This document shows, piece after piece, positions 10,202 to 18,876 of a DNA stretch of 64,000 bases. The notes under the pieces are model-generated. The model saw only the letters and a program-made list of their open reading frames with translations, did no database searches and had not been told where the DNA came from. Numbering within the stretch: position 1 is the stretch's first letter; the number at the start of each line of letters is the position of its first letter. The DNA lies in assembly GCF_001696455.1 (NCBI RefSeq), contig NZ_MAUJ01000003.1:138735-202734 (forward strand), written 5' to 3'. Made by a program: the position numbers and the translations under genes. Source of the stretch: Pseudoalteromonas luteoviolacea. GTDB taxonomy: Bacteria > Pseudomonadota > Gammaproteobacteria > Enterobacterales > Alteromonadaceae.

Positions 10202-11971
10202 CTATTCTTTAATTAATGACTCAATATATTTGTACGCTGTGTTTTTAATCACATCGGTATTATTTCTAATATCTTCCACGGTTGGGTATACAAGCACATC
10301 AGGTTGTACACCCACACCAATCAGTTTACTCCCATCAGCTTGACGAACTTCAGCCCCTGTAAAATAAACAACCATTCTATTCGGTCCGCTGCCGCCGAAG
10401 AGTAATTCTGTCACGTCTCCATTGATCCCGTTTGTCACTTCGCCGACCACTGGAATATTTAGGTTTTGAAAAAAGGCCAATACAAATTCATTGCGGCTAA
10501 CACTATACCTGCTACTTAACACGACCATAGGTTTGTTTAGTACCTTACTGATCCCTGACCTCGATACGTTTACTTCGTGTACATACCTCTGTTCATAGTC
10601 AGGGTGGTTGGATATACGGTTGTAATACGCAGGCCCTTCAATTTCTCCATCATGAATTACCATCAAGAAATTCTGCCATGCAAGCCAATCGCTTGGATAA
10701 CTACGAAGATCAACAATTATCCCGCTAGCTTGTTCAAGCTTGCTAATAAAGCTAGGAAGCTCTTCGTTTGTTACCTGACTTAAATCGAAATAATGAATGT
10801 TGTTATCTAGTATCTGATGCTTAGCTTGACCACTGTGTTTATACCTAGCCGCGGCACGATTGTAGCTTTGATATTGTAATTGATCCGTTTTAAGTTGCAG
10901 CGATGACAATTGATTGTCTTTATTTTTAACATCTAACGTAATGGTGTCTGTTGGATTGGCTCTCAGCATAACTTGAGTGCCTAAAACCTTACTTTTAGCT
11001 GTTTTTTCAGTAGCCATAGAATAGGCCAACTTTTCTTTAATTAGATCATGAATGTCCTGCCCATCAACAGCTACGAGCTCGTCACCAACTTCCATTCCTT
11101 CGATGCTCGCACCTTTGTAAATCAAGATAGGCTTACCCTCTACCATTTCAAATCCGGCATCTGGCCAATAATATTGAGTTGGAATATCATAGGAAAATAA
11201 ATGTATATGATTATCTTGTAGCTTGGTTAACGAATATTTCAGTGCATCACCTATTTTTTGTCCGTCTTGGGTCAGGCAAGCAGTCAGTAAAGGCCTCAAT
11301 TCAGATTTCCAATTGACTGGAATATGATGAAAATATTGGCCAAAGTGCTCCATTACGCCCCAAACTTTGCTCATGTTACCAAAACAAAAATACGGATTTT
11401 CAAGCGTGTTTGGAATATTTACATTATCAGGTATTTTAAAAGGTACACCTTCTTTTGCAGAGGTATTTGCCATAAGCAGCATGGGTACCCTGACATATAC
11501 ACCATTTACCTCGGTATAGTACACCTGTTGCTGAGGTAAGAAAGGCTCAGTATGTAAGTCCCCGTATTTTATGGTGTTTAATTGCCTATTAAATAAGTAA
11601 TGGCCTCGTTTACCAGGATAGCCATTATTTCTCCACCCTGCGACTTCACTCTCTCTGCTCAATCTTTCAGGCTCAGTGAGGTAGTCATTGAAAGTGACAT
11701 GCGGTGCCACTTCACTAAACAAATGCGTTAGCTGTGCAGCAAAGTCTTGAGATAAGTTTTGCTGAATATAATAAGTGCCATATTTAGAAAAAGCCTCCCA
11801 ATTCGTTGCTTTAACAGAATCACTAGGATGATAATACTCCACAATATTAGAGATTTTAGCGAAGGCCTCAATTCTATCCAATGCATATTCACGCTCGTTG
11901 TCGCTACTTGCATTAGCTGCAGATGTGCTGATTAATAAAATGGGAAGTATAGCTTTAATATTATTATTCAT
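10202..11971 (-). CDS. S41-like secreted peptidase, copy 1
   Basis: 589 residues with a signal peptide (cleavage near NAS, about 22). The N-terminal segment ISNIVEYYHPSD (about residues 40-52) matches the Y-F-x-P-S-D segment of the large S41 subfamily. A PDZ-like part follows (GASIEGMEVGDELVAVDGQD, about 293-312). The C-terminal catalytic fold includes SRYSVSRNEF, with the expected nucleophile Ser of the S-x-x-E motif, and GEVTNGINGD. S41 enzymes are C-terminal-processing or tricorn-like serine proteases. SD AAGGAT precedes the ATG. A close paralogue lies at 31955-33730, and the two genes share similar DNA for about 100 bases upstream of their starts, so they are duplicates. Substrate unknown. 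Confidence 0.85.
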   Translation of the reverse strand: MNNNIKAILPILLISTSAANASSDNEREYALDRIEAFAKISNIVEYYHPSDSVKATNWEAFSKYGTYYIQQNLSQDFAAQLTHLFSEVAPHVTFNDYLTEPERLSRESEVAGWRNNGYPGKRGHYLFNRQLNTIKYGDLHTEPFLPQQQVYYTEVNGVYVRVPMLLMANTSAKEGVPFKIPDNVNIPNTLENPYFCFGNMSKVWGVMEHFGQYFHHIPVNWKSELRPLLTACLTQDGQKIGDALKYSLTKLQDNHIHLFSYDIPTQYYWPDAGFEMVEGKPILIYKGASIEGMEVGDELVAVDGQDIHDLIKEKLAYSMATEKTAKSKVLGTQVMLRANPTDTITLDVKNKDNQLSSLQLKTDQLQYQSYNRAAARYKHSGQAKHQILDNNIHYFDLSQVTNEELPSFISKLEQASGIIVDLRSYPSDWLAWQNFLMVIHDGEIEGPAYYNRISNHPDYEQRYVHEVNVSRSGISKVLNKPMVVLSSRYSVSRNEFVLAFFQNLNIPVVGEVTNGINGDVTELLFGGSGPNRMVVYFTGAEVRQADGSKLIGVGVQPDVLVYPTVEDIRNNTDVIKNTAYKYIESLIKE

Positions 11972-12226
11972 GAAATATCCTTTTTATTTACAAGGTGAAA
12001 TAAAAATAACCTCAAAATTTAAACTTAGTCAATTAACCTTGATAAATTATGCATAAATTAATCAAAAGACCGTAAAAGCAATTTTATTACCAACAAACAC
12101 GCACCCTTAAACATAAAATAAAAAACCCAAAAAACAGATAAAGAAAAAATAATTTACCAAAAATCACAATCGTTAAAAATTAATGAGAAATAATTCAAGA
12201 TATCAGACAGTTATAAACAATTATAA

Positions 12227-12352
12227 ACGCAGTTAGAAAAAGTAAAAAATATTAAAAATCACATAAAACCTGCTTTAGCTAAAGGTGGGGATGATGAAAA
12301 TGATAAAAGCCAGTTGTATTTCAATAAACCGGCCCGAGCTCAAGAAAACTAG
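12227..12352 (+). pseudogene. decayed or non-ATG GG-leader peptide frame
   Basis: Open frame of 41 codons with no ATG, GTG or TTG start. It reads LEKVKNIKNHIKPALAKGG followed by a 20-residue hydrophilic tail without Cys and a TAG stop. The amphipathic Lys-rich stretch ending in GG resembles the leaders of the intact peptides here, and its position, divergent from S41 copy 1, mirrors the intact peptide at 34108 next to S41 copy 2. ATT at 12251 is the only weak alternative start and has no good SD. It may be a dead remnant or chance. Confidence 0.25.
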
Positions 12353-12719
12353 CTATAAAACCGAACGCTGAGTTCATTCGTTGTATAAACAATTATTTCA
12401 ATAGTATATGAATTAAAAAAGACGAAATGGCCGCCAAAATATGTTGGCCAATGAACAGTGCCCAATACAGCACATAACCAACTGAATAATAAGAACGCTC
12501 AATACCTGTGCTGCCACGACCAATTTTTTAATGAGTCTAAAAAAGTGTTGTGCGCATCAAACAACAGCTCGGAACATTCCTTAAAGTGTACATCATTGGA
12601 TACAAGAGACTTTTTGAGTCTGCAAGTTTACTGTTCAATCAAGATTGGCTAGCGGCCATTCCCCCAACTCGAAGTCGTTAGGCGACCTTTTCAATCAAAA
12701 GTGATTTAGCTTGTTTTTT

Positions 12720-12735
12720 ATACAATAAATTGTAT
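12720..12735. promoter_or_regulatory. operator-like palindrome upstream of the 12799 gene
   Basis: Perfect 7-bp inverted repeat ATACAAT-AA-ATTGTAT, 64 bases before the ATG at 12799 in promoter-like AT-rich DNA. It could be a dimeric repressor site; no regulator is identified. Confidence 0.35.
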
Positions 12736-12798
12736 ATTTTATACTGACAGCGATGTCAAAACACTTTCCAAATACAACATGAAAAGAGAAAGATCATT

Positions 12799-14637
12799 AT
12801 GAAAAAAATTTCAATGAAGGTTTTATATGCTGCCTTGTTTTGTGGACTATACAATCCAGCCTCAGCGATACAAACAGTTGACCTAGAGCAATACCGTCAG
12901 TTAATGCCTACATTTCAGGGCACTACTGACTATCGAATTCTACTGGCCGATAAGGTGACCGTTAACTACCACTGCGAAATAATTGAAACCCCTGACGGCG
13001 GGTATGATATTGATAGAGAGGGATGTAATAAACCCGGACAGTTCTATCATATTGACTGGCAGGGTGAATTCCCCAATGAGATTAACCTAAGCGTCAGAGG
13101 TGCAACCACTACAAGTACGATTATTGAACATAAACTGTGGGCAATCGCATTCGCACATGTCAGTGCTTCTAGTCGTATTCAAATGCAGTATGGCCTTAGA
13201 AAGGGACCAACTGGTACCTTTGATCTAACAAAACCCTTCGCAACGGGTGAACACTTTGGGGATTATTTCGAGCGGCAAATGAACCCCAACTATTTTGTGT
13301 CAAAGGGACTACAAGAAAGCTCTCTTGGGAAGGATTTACCTGCCGGTGTTGACGAGGACGATGGCGTTTTACAAATAGAGTATCCGGGCAGTGCATGGGC
13401 CGAGTTACAAGGGGTCGTGGGCGGTGGTTTCCCTCTACCTTTCAAAAATCTAGACCCAAAAACCGTACTGAGTTCACATACAGGACCTGCAAGGAACATT
13501 TTAGGCTCCTCACTTAGCAGTGGGTTTTACAATGGATCAGCTTTAGCAATTGTCAGTGGCTCACTCCCATGGAATCAAGGTTCTGATTTATCACAAGATT
13601 CCATGCATTTATTCCTCCAGCAATCCAAGGATCCTGATGCACTCTCGATGTTAATGTCTTTTATGTACAACAGAGGTCCTTACGCGGCTAAAGACCAAAT
13701 CCTGCGCTCTCAAGAGGTGTTTGATCACTGTGTTTCAATTAAAGAAGACCTTGAAGACGATTGGACTTGCTTCCAAAAGCAGAATGATTTTGGCGCTCGC
13801 TACATTAGACAGATCCCAGATGTTACCAATACCTTAACCAAAGCTGCTGCTCAAGGTAGTACTTACGATACTCAGCTGACTTGGAATGACATTTCCAACT
13901 ACCTATCTCTTCTACAAAACTATGGTTTTTATTCTGAGTCTGTGATCAATAAGGCGAAGTTAGCCGCTGAGCAAAAGTTCAACGTACTGCAAAGCAACGG
14001 GGCCATTTCTTACCAGTCGCAGTTTGGCCAAGTACTGGAACACATTATGATTAACTTACCTGTATACGAACTAGGCGAAGGCGGCCCATACGACGAGCAC
14101 GGGAAAAAGCAATTTTACCTTTACAATTACTCGCCCAAAACGTCTCTCGTTGTCACGAATAATGAAGCAGGTCAAGCTGACGTCAACGAGTTTGTTCTCT
14201 CACAAAATCGCGTTGCCGTTGATCTTAACGGTCAATTTACTCAACTTAAAGCCAGCGATGGCGCATACGATTGTACAAATGAAGCCAATGCGGCACTGGC
14301 TGCCTTAAAGGCAAGTACAGACGACACTTATGTGTCATTAAGTGCGCAGCTTAAATTTTCATTTTTAGACAATGCGTGTGCCTTTGAGCATGGACCTCAC
14401 ACGCCTCCACCACCAGTACAAGACGGATATTGGGATCCAAGTAAACTTTATGACCAGCCAGGTGAAGTGGTGATCGATGCGCTAGACTGCCATGAATACC
14501 GTAATGAATGGTATATAGTTGGCGGCAATGCCCCAAGCGTAGCATTCAGCCAAGATCCTTGGGGTGTATGGAGAAAGCTATCCGAGCGACCTAACAGTGC
14601 TTGTCTCAGTGATACCCCTCCGGCGGAAGGCGCTTAA
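12799..14637 (+). CDS. secreted protein of unknown function with a CBM5/12-like C-terminus
   Basis: 612 residues. SD GAAAGA lies before the ATG, and a signal peptide (MKKISMKVLYAALFCGLY onward) ends near ASA (about 24). I do not recognise the body. It holds scattered Cys pairs and ESSLGKDLPAG (about 171-181), which superficially recalls the E-S motif of lytic transglycosylases, and SMLMSFMYNRGPY (about 280-293). The last about 75 residues follow a proline linker (HTPPPPVQDG) and contain WDPSKLYDQPGEVV and NEWYIVGG, ending in PWGVWRKL. This pattern of spaced Trp/Tyr resembles chitin/cellulose-binding CBM5/12 modules. A secreted polysaccharide-targeting enzyme or binding protein is the best guess. 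It is followed by a strong terminator, so it is monocistronic. Confidence 0.6.
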   Translation: MKKISMKVLYAALFCGLYNPASAIQTVDLEQYRQLMPTFQGTTDYRILLADKVTVNYHCEIIETPDGGYDIDREGCNKPGQFYHIDWQGEFPNEINLSVRGATTTSTIIEHKLWAIAFAHVSASSRIQMQYGLRKGPTGTFDLTKPFATGEHFGDYFERQMNPNYFVSKGLQESSLGKDLPAGVDEDDGVLQIEYPGSAWAELQGVVGGGFPLPFKNLDPKTVLSSHTGPARNILGSSLSSGFYNGSALAIVSGSLPWNQGSDLSQDSMHLFLQQSKDPDALSMLMSFMYNRGPYAAKDQILRSQEVFDHCVSIKEDLEDDWTCFQKQNDFGARYIRQIPDVTNTLTKAAAQGSTYDTQLTWNDISNYLSLLQNYGFYSESVINKAKLAAEQKFNVLQSNGAISYQSQFGQVLEHIMINLPVYELGEGGPYDEHGKKQFYLYNYSPKTSLVVTNNEAGQADVNEFVLSQNRVAVDLNGQFTQLKASDGAYDCTNEANAALAALKASTDDTYVSLSAQLKFSFLDNACAFEHGPHTPPPPVQDGYWDPSKLYDQPGEVVIDALDCHEYRNEWYIVGGNAPSVAFSQDPWGVWRKLSERPNSACLSDTPPAEGA

Positions 14638-15073
14638 ACCTATTTAGATTGATCGAATTTATAAGTGTTAATTCATTCATATTTACCTTGCATCAAAGGG
14701 CTCCAATTGGACCCTTTTTTAGTTTGCTCTAACTATGTAAAACTTGCTTATTTTTATATACGTATCTTTGCAGCCACACTATATTTTGGGGTTTTTAGGT
14801 AGTCATACAGCAGGCATTGGCTACAGGCTTAGGCTCGTGTTCTCTCCAATCGAAGGTGGATTAATCTTCATGGTTTGAGTAAAAATAGGCTTGGTCAGCC
14901 ATCAAGACCTTGAAGTCAAATACTGAATAGCTGTAATCACTATACAGCATCATATTCAAGCTAATTATCTATAACGTTACTTTGCCTTTTTTAAATTTTA
15001 CTCAATAAAATATAGGTATAACTTTTGCTTCTTACCCTCCTCAATACGCTTTCTTGTCAAAAAACTAACAATT
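14638..15073. other. intergenic region after the 612-residue protein
   Basis: 436 bases holding the terminator at 14695-14720 and presumably the promoter of the gene at 15074. I see nothing else in it. Confidence 0.5.
14695..14720 (+). terminator. Rho-independent terminator of the 12799 gene
   Basis: AAAGGG (14695-14700) pairs with CCCTTT (from 14712) around an inner TCC-AATT-GGA stem and is followed by a run of T. About 58 bases after the stop. Confidence 0.8.
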
Positions 15074-15517
15074 ATGAATATTAATAACTTAAACACGGGA
15101 TATTCTGGATACAACCCTCTTTTAAAATCCAATGAAGAGGACATTGAAAAATCCAAAAAAGAGCTCGCTTCAAAGACCGAAAAAGTGAGCTCTGAACCAG
15201 AAGTAGCAAAGACAGAGCAAAAAACCACAGATAAAAAAGAAGACAATAAAAGTGAAGAGGCTGTTTCTAAAGACAAAAAAGTCAGTAATATTTTATCACT
15301 TCAACAAAAAATTAAAGCCTTGCAGCTAGAGCAAAAAAAAGACGGTGTTGATAAGAGCGCTGAGCTGACAACGTTACAACAAAACCTAGAAAAAGAACTC
15401 TCAGAAATTCAATCATTGATCAGAAGTCAAGCCTCGACATATGTTAGTGGGCTTTTTTCTAATGCGCCAAACTCAAGTTCAACCCATCGAGGTATGTTCT
15501 TTAACAACAGGGCATAA
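15074..15517 (+). CDS. charged coiled-coil protein of unknown function
   Basis: 147 residues, no signal peptide. After a Gly/Asn/Tyr-rich start (MNINNLNTGYSGYNPLLKS) there is a long Lys/Glu-rich low-complexity segment (about 17-75) and a predicted coiled coil (LSLQQKIKALQLEQKK, then LTTLQQNLEKELSEIQSL, about 80-118), ending in a Ser/Asn-rich tail. Not recognised. No convincing SD precedes the ATG. The last six codons and stop lie inside the first copy of a tandem 151-bp repeat, so the terminal FNNRA is duplicated in the intergenic DNA downstream. Confidence 0.6.
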   Translation: MNINNLNTGYSGYNPLLKSNEEDIEKSKKELASKTEKVSSEPEVAKTEQKTTDKKEDNKSEEAVSKDKKVSNILSLQQKIKALQLEQKKDGVDKSAELTTLQQNLEKELSEIQSLIRSQASTYVSGLFSNAPNSSSTHRGMFFNNRA

Positions 15518-15646
15518 CCAATATAGCAGTACACGCTAATACCATTCTCAACGGGTGGTCATATCTTGTTAACGGCGCACGATTGACCGTCGAGTTGAGG
15601 GATTTTAAAGCGTGAAAAGCGCGTATCAACGACTCTGACCCCATTG
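15500..15646. repeat. tandem repeat, copy 1 (period 151)
   Basis: 147 bases repeated almost identically at 15651-15797, from TTTAACAACAGGGCATAACC to GACTCTGACCCCATTG. It overlaps the 3' end of the upstream coiled-coil gene. I count about seven mismatches between copies. Confidence 0.9.
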
Positions 15647-15650
15647 GTTT

Positions 15651-15797
15651 TTTAACAACAGGGCATAACCAATATAGCGGTGCACGCTAATACCATTTTC
15701 AACAGATGGTCATATCTTGTTAACGGCGGACGATTGACCGTCGAGTTGAGGGATTTTAAAGCGTGAAAAGCGCGTATCAACGACTCTGACCCCATTG
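15651..15797. repeat. tandem repeat, copy 2 (period 151)
   Basis: Second copy of the 15500-15646 unit. Its end reads, on the minus strand, CAATGGGGTCAGAGTCG, a sequence type I associate from memory with repeats near RAYT transposases in marine gammaproteobacteria. It lies just past the end of the minus-strand operon, so it may also act as a transcription boundary. Confidence 0.9.
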
Positions 15798-15835
15798 ATT
15801 TGCATTTAGTCAAAAAGTTACCTGACAGTGATCAA

Positions 15836-16285
15836 CTACAGGGCGATTAACTTAGTTTCTGAGATGCATTTTATCGCAGCAAGTTTTCTAAGTGCTTTTC
15901 CAAATTCATAAGAGTTAGATTTTCGCTTGTACACATATCTAGAGTTAAAGAACTGCTCAGGTATTTTTCGCAGAGTATTAAGACGATAGCTTGGGTTGAC
16001 AACGACGTCGAGCACCATACCAATGTCACCTTCATCCCACTCATAACCATAAATCGGGGTGATACCATGACGTAGATAGCGAGTCCAGGTCTCTTCTATC
16101 ACGTCAGCCCAAATCACATACGCTTGAACAAAGTGCGTTGTTTTATCCCGCATTACATATATTTTTGCTCTTTCTATCGAATAGTCTATTAAACGAAAAT
16201 CGTCGATGCTTGTCTCTAGGTTTAACCCGGCTCTAAAACGCATGATGTCGGCCAAAATCGTGTTTTTATCAAGTGTGCTGTTCAT
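15836..16285 (-). CDS. protein resembling RTX toxin-activating acyltransferases (HlyC type)
   Basis: 149 residues from the ATG at 16285, chosen over the GTG at 16300 because GAGGGG lies 6 bases before it. The middle, AYVIWADVIEETW, then GYEWDEGDIGMVLDVVV (about 55-100), lines up with the family pattern of a Trp-Ala pair, a W-x-x-G-D segment and a hydrophobic strand with a conserved Asp. HlyC-type enzymes move a fatty acyl group from acyl carrier protein to a Lys of a protein toxin. The catalytic His expected near residue 23 is not visible at the N-terminus, so activity is doubtful or the family call is only distant. It is the last gene of the operon that begins with the GG peptide, overlapping its upstream neighbour by 17 bases; no RTX toxin is present. 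Confidence 0.5.
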   Translation of the reverse strand: MNSTLDKNTILADIMRFRAGLNLETSIDDFRLIDYSIERAKIYVMRDKTTHFVQAYVIWADVIEETWTRYLRHGITPIYGYEWDEGDIGMVLDVVVNPSYRLNTLRKIPEQFFNSRYVYKRKSNSYEFGKALRKLAAIKCISETKLIAL

Positions 16286-17852
16286 ATAACACCCCCTCAC
16301 TTAGCGTATTGACAACATTAAAATAGCGTAAAAATATATCCCGATGCGCATTGAAAAAAGGACATGTTATCCCTGCTCCATCCAATAAATGGTCAGAGCC
16401 ATACTTTCCTTCACCCACCGTCCTTACCTTTAATGAAACGCCGTCAAAAATGATACAAAAGGACGCACATGCACTTTGGTAAATCACCTCTTTGGTACCG
16501 AATTCATCATCAAACACCCACATTGCGCTTTGGTTGTAAGCGTCAATTAAATTTTGAACTGGTTCAGCGGCAACATCTTCAAGTACACACGCCACATTGT
16601 TTTCAACGTGAGTTCTAAAATAGAGCGCCGTCAATAAATCCCGTTTCATTGCTTTAATAAAGCAAATCAATACAAACCCTTTAAATGTGACACACTTATT
16701 GTGTGCAAATTGGGCATACGCCGATTTGTAAAGCGCGCATTCGGTAGAGCTTTCATTCTGAAGTGCCGTACGAATAATCGATGCCAAAGGTGTTTTAAAG
16801 GTATGCGAACTTTCATTTCCTAAACTGCCAGTAAAGTAAACTCGGCTTTCTTTATTGAGTGCTTTTTTGAATTTGAACAATAGCTCATAAGCTTCGTCAC
16901 TCAGCTCTACAGACTCAATCGCTTCCCTATCTAGCCCCAAAATATATGGTAAATGATAATCAACACTCATATCGAGGGAAGAGGTATAGTAGTCATGCAA
17001 AATGGACGTATCGAAAGTAACGTGGTTAAATTTAGCGTAGGTATCACATAGCTCTTGTGAGACTTCGAGTGCAATGGATGGCTCCTGATAAAAGGTTAAA
17101 TTCGCGACGCGATAATTTCTGCCTCTATCAACAAATGTTGGCGTCACTAAATCTATCCAACGACCATCCATTAAGATGTTAGAAGGTGTCATTGCGCCAT
17201 GGGTAATCCCAGCTACACGTGCAAAACCAAACTGCTCAGCACATCCTTGCAAAAATCCAGCTACAATCTCGAGAAACCCTTCAGCAGATCCACAGTCGTC
17301 TGCAAGCGATTTAATTACATGTCTAATACGCTGTAAATCAGACTCTAACACTTGCGCGTATTCAGGTTTGACTTTGAAAGTCGTCGCTCTCAAATAATGG
17401 GCTGGGCGCACGCTCTTTTCTCTGATAAATAACGCCCCGTGGGTTTTCTCCAGCTGTCCTTCTCTCGTTTCATCAAACTCAAAAGCGGTTTTAGCGCCTG
17501 TGCAAATCACACCATGAAAGTCAGCAACACCAACTGGCAATACATTTTTGAGCACTTCAGAGTAAACGGCTTCAACCAAAGCTTCACTCAAAGGCACAGT
17601 CCCGTGATTGTAGTTGCTTCCCTCCATTTCTCCAGCAAGCGGCGTCAGCCCAACGCCTTTTACTTGGTAGTCACCGTAATTCGCAGCCCTTGCGCCACCA
17701 CCGTGATTGCTAATGCTGCGACCACCATAGCGCTCAAATTCAGGCTCAGAAAAGTCTAATTCAGCCAGTGATTTATTTTTATATATAACGAAACTCTCTG
17801 GTAACTCAACATGACTTAAAACAACACCTTCAACTTTAATAAAGTTGCTCAT
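16269..17852 (-). CDS. SelO-like (YdiU-fold) putative protein adenylyltransferase
   Basis: 527 residues, cytoplasmic. The N-terminal half shows the SelO order of motifs: GGRSISNHGGGARAANYGDY (about 43-62), QVKGVGLTP with the ATP-binding Lys (about 64), LSEALVEAVYSEVL with a conserved Glu (about 88-100), GALFIREKSVRPAHYLRAT (about 139-157), HGAMTPSN (about 219-226) and WIDLVTPTFVD (about 232-242). The Asn and Asp in the last two match the metal-binding pair of SelO. SelO pseudokinases transfer AMP to hydroxyl side chains of proteins. The C-terminal half is divergent. It overlaps the phosphatase gene by 4 bases (ATGA), so the two are translationally coupled. Whether it AMPylates the operon's peptide, another protein or a sugar is unknown. 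Confidence 0.65.
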   Translation of the reverse strand: MSNFIKVEGVVLSHVELPESFVIYKNKSLAELDFSEPEFERYGGRSISNHGGGARAANYGDYQVKGVGLTPLAGEMEGSNYNHGTVPLSEALVEAVYSEVLKNVLPVGVADFHGVICTGAKTAFEFDETREGQLEKTHGALFIREKSVRPAHYLRATTFKVKPEYAQVLESDLQRIRHVIKSLADDCGSAEGFLEIVAGFLQGCAEQFGFARVAGITHGAMTPSNILMDGRWIDLVTPTFVDRGRNYRVANLTFYQEPSIALEVSQELCDTYAKFNHVTFDTSILHDYYTSSLDMSVDYHLPYILGLDREAIESVELSDEAYELLFKFKKALNKESRVYFTGSLGNESSHTFKTPLASIIRTALQNESSTECALYKSAYAQFAHNKCVTFKGFVLICFIKAMKRDLLTALYFRTHVENNVACVLEDVAAEPVQNLIDAYNQSAMWVFDDEFGTKEVIYQSACASFCIIFDGVSLKVRTVGEGKYGSDHLLDGAGITCPFFNAHRDIFLRYFNVVNTLSEGVLYEQHT

Positions 17853-18316
17853 TGGCGACTTTCCTCAACAATGTTCATAAATGCTGCCGTATCTCGCATT
17901 CCCCACAGCCGTCCTTCTGAAATGGCTTCTTTCTCTGGCTTTCCAAGCAAAAAGTAGTGGTATATCGCGACTAAAATACCAATGCGATTTCCGGTTTGAC
18001 AGTGCACAAAAGTGGACTGATTTGCACAAGACTGCAAAGTTGCCATTAATGCTTCTGCATTCGCAATGGTGATACCAGAAGCGCGGTCAAAACCAACGCA
18101 CATATATTCCATGCCTAATCGTGATACTAAGGCTTGTTCATCACACGTTTGCTCGTATTCAGGAATACAATTTACAACTAAGCTGATTCCATAGGACTTC
18201 AACATGAACAAATCTCGTTCAGATGGTTGCGCTCCGACAATCAACTTATCGTGTATCACTTGGAAAAATCCGACGGGTAAGTCCGATCCCATAAGGTTTT
18301 GTAAGTTACTTTTCAA
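17849..18316 (-). CDS. dual-specificity/tyrosine-type phosphatase
   Basis: 155 residues. The P-loop HCQTGNRIG (about 100-108) fits H-C-x5-R of the cysteine-based phosphatase superfamily, followed by a helix typical of small dual-specificity phosphatases. Upstream, GAQPSERDLFMLKSYGISLV (about 28-47) matches the usual start of this fold (a Q-P-S segment then a strand). A general-acid Asp could be in VGFDRASG (about 75). The substrate may be a phosphoprotein, phosphosugar or nucleotide-modified group. It sits between the SelO-like gene (4-base overlap) and the DUF6817 gene (11-base gap), so it probably acts with them. Confidence 0.8.
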   Translation of the reverse strand: MKSNLQNLMGSDLPVGFFQVIHDKLIVGAQPSERDLFMLKSYGISLVVNCIPEYEQTCDEQALVSRLGMEYMCVGFDRASGITIANAEALMATLQSCANQSTFVHCQTGNRIGILVAIYHYFLLGKPEKEAISEGRLWGMRDTAAFMNIVEESRQ

Positions 18317-18327
18317 AACCTACCCCT

Positions 18328-18876
18328 TCACCGAAAACGGATGAAAAGATTGTCTAACTCCATCTGGGTATTTTCACTTACTAATGGATACATATTTTCA
18401 AACATAGTGAGAATATCGTCGTGATACATTTCAACAGTTTTATTTCTCGCCACGTCTAAGTCATTTGCAATAGTTAACTCACAAAAATCATTGAGTAACT
18501 CAGCTGGAAAAGGCGAACTTTTACCAGTAAAGCGGTCAAAAAAGACGATGGCTGACACTGTGCCAATTTGCGGTAGTACTCTTGGTTTATCGCAAGAACA
18601 AAATAGATATACGAGCTTTTCTGCGCGTGTACCTATCATATTCGCGACTTCAGACCTTTTTTCTACACCTAATAATTTAGAGCGCGTCGGATCCGAGCCG
18701 TATACAGCATGAAAAAGCCCTGCTAAACATAATTCTTCACGTAGCGCCCAACTTTTCAATAAGTGATAAGTACCAAGCAAGTGTTTAGTCAAAGTACCGT
18801 TAATGTGTTCAATTTCTGAGCCTAAGCTTTGTAGTTGCGCTACTCGCTCTTCCAAGTTGTCTTTTCTAATTTCCAT
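18328..18876 (-). CDS. DUF6817 protein
   Basis: 182 residues, cytoplasmic. It carries the family signature HINGTLTKHLLGTYHLLKSW (about 24-43) and CLAGLFHAVYGSD (about 50-62), then IGTRAEKLVYLFCSCDK (about 80-96). The spaced His residues recall HD-domain metal sites, so a phosphohydrolase-like activity is conceivable; the family has no function known to me. The first 37 bases overlap the end of the upstream sulfotransferase-like gene. Such DUF6817 proteins are often found beside tailoring enzymes (recalled, not verified). Confidence 0.75.
   Translation of the reverse strand: MEIRKDNLEERVAQLQSLGSEIEHINGTLTKHLLGTYHLLKSWALREELCLAGLFHAVYGSDPTRSKLLGVEKRSEVANMIGTRAEKLVYLFCSCDKPRVLPQIGTVSAIVFFDRFTGKSSPFPAELLNDFCELTIANDLDVARNKTVEMYHDDILTMFENMYPLVSENTQMELDNLFIRFR

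Larger units (their letters stand above)
11972..12798. other. long AT-rich intergenic region between S41 copy 1 and the 612-residue protein
   Basis: 827 bases. The first about 100 bases resemble the region upstream of the second S41 gene. A start-less GG-peptide frame lies at 12227-12352 and an operator-like palindrome at 12720-12735. An open frame at 12458-12652 has no SD or recognisable features and is not called. Confidence 0.5.

Noticed and set aside
12458..12652. 64-codon plus-strand frame with several Cys
   Set aside because: No SD or leader pattern; composition looks like random sequence.
12427..12659. 8-bp inverted repeat ATGGCCGC/GCGGCCAT bracketing 230 bases, possible MITE
   Set aside because: Only 8 bp match, and there is no target-site duplication or second copy.
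15074..15517. Possible second precursor peptide or operon member
   Set aside because: It is on the opposite strand, much longer and has no GG leader; it is a coiled-coil protein.
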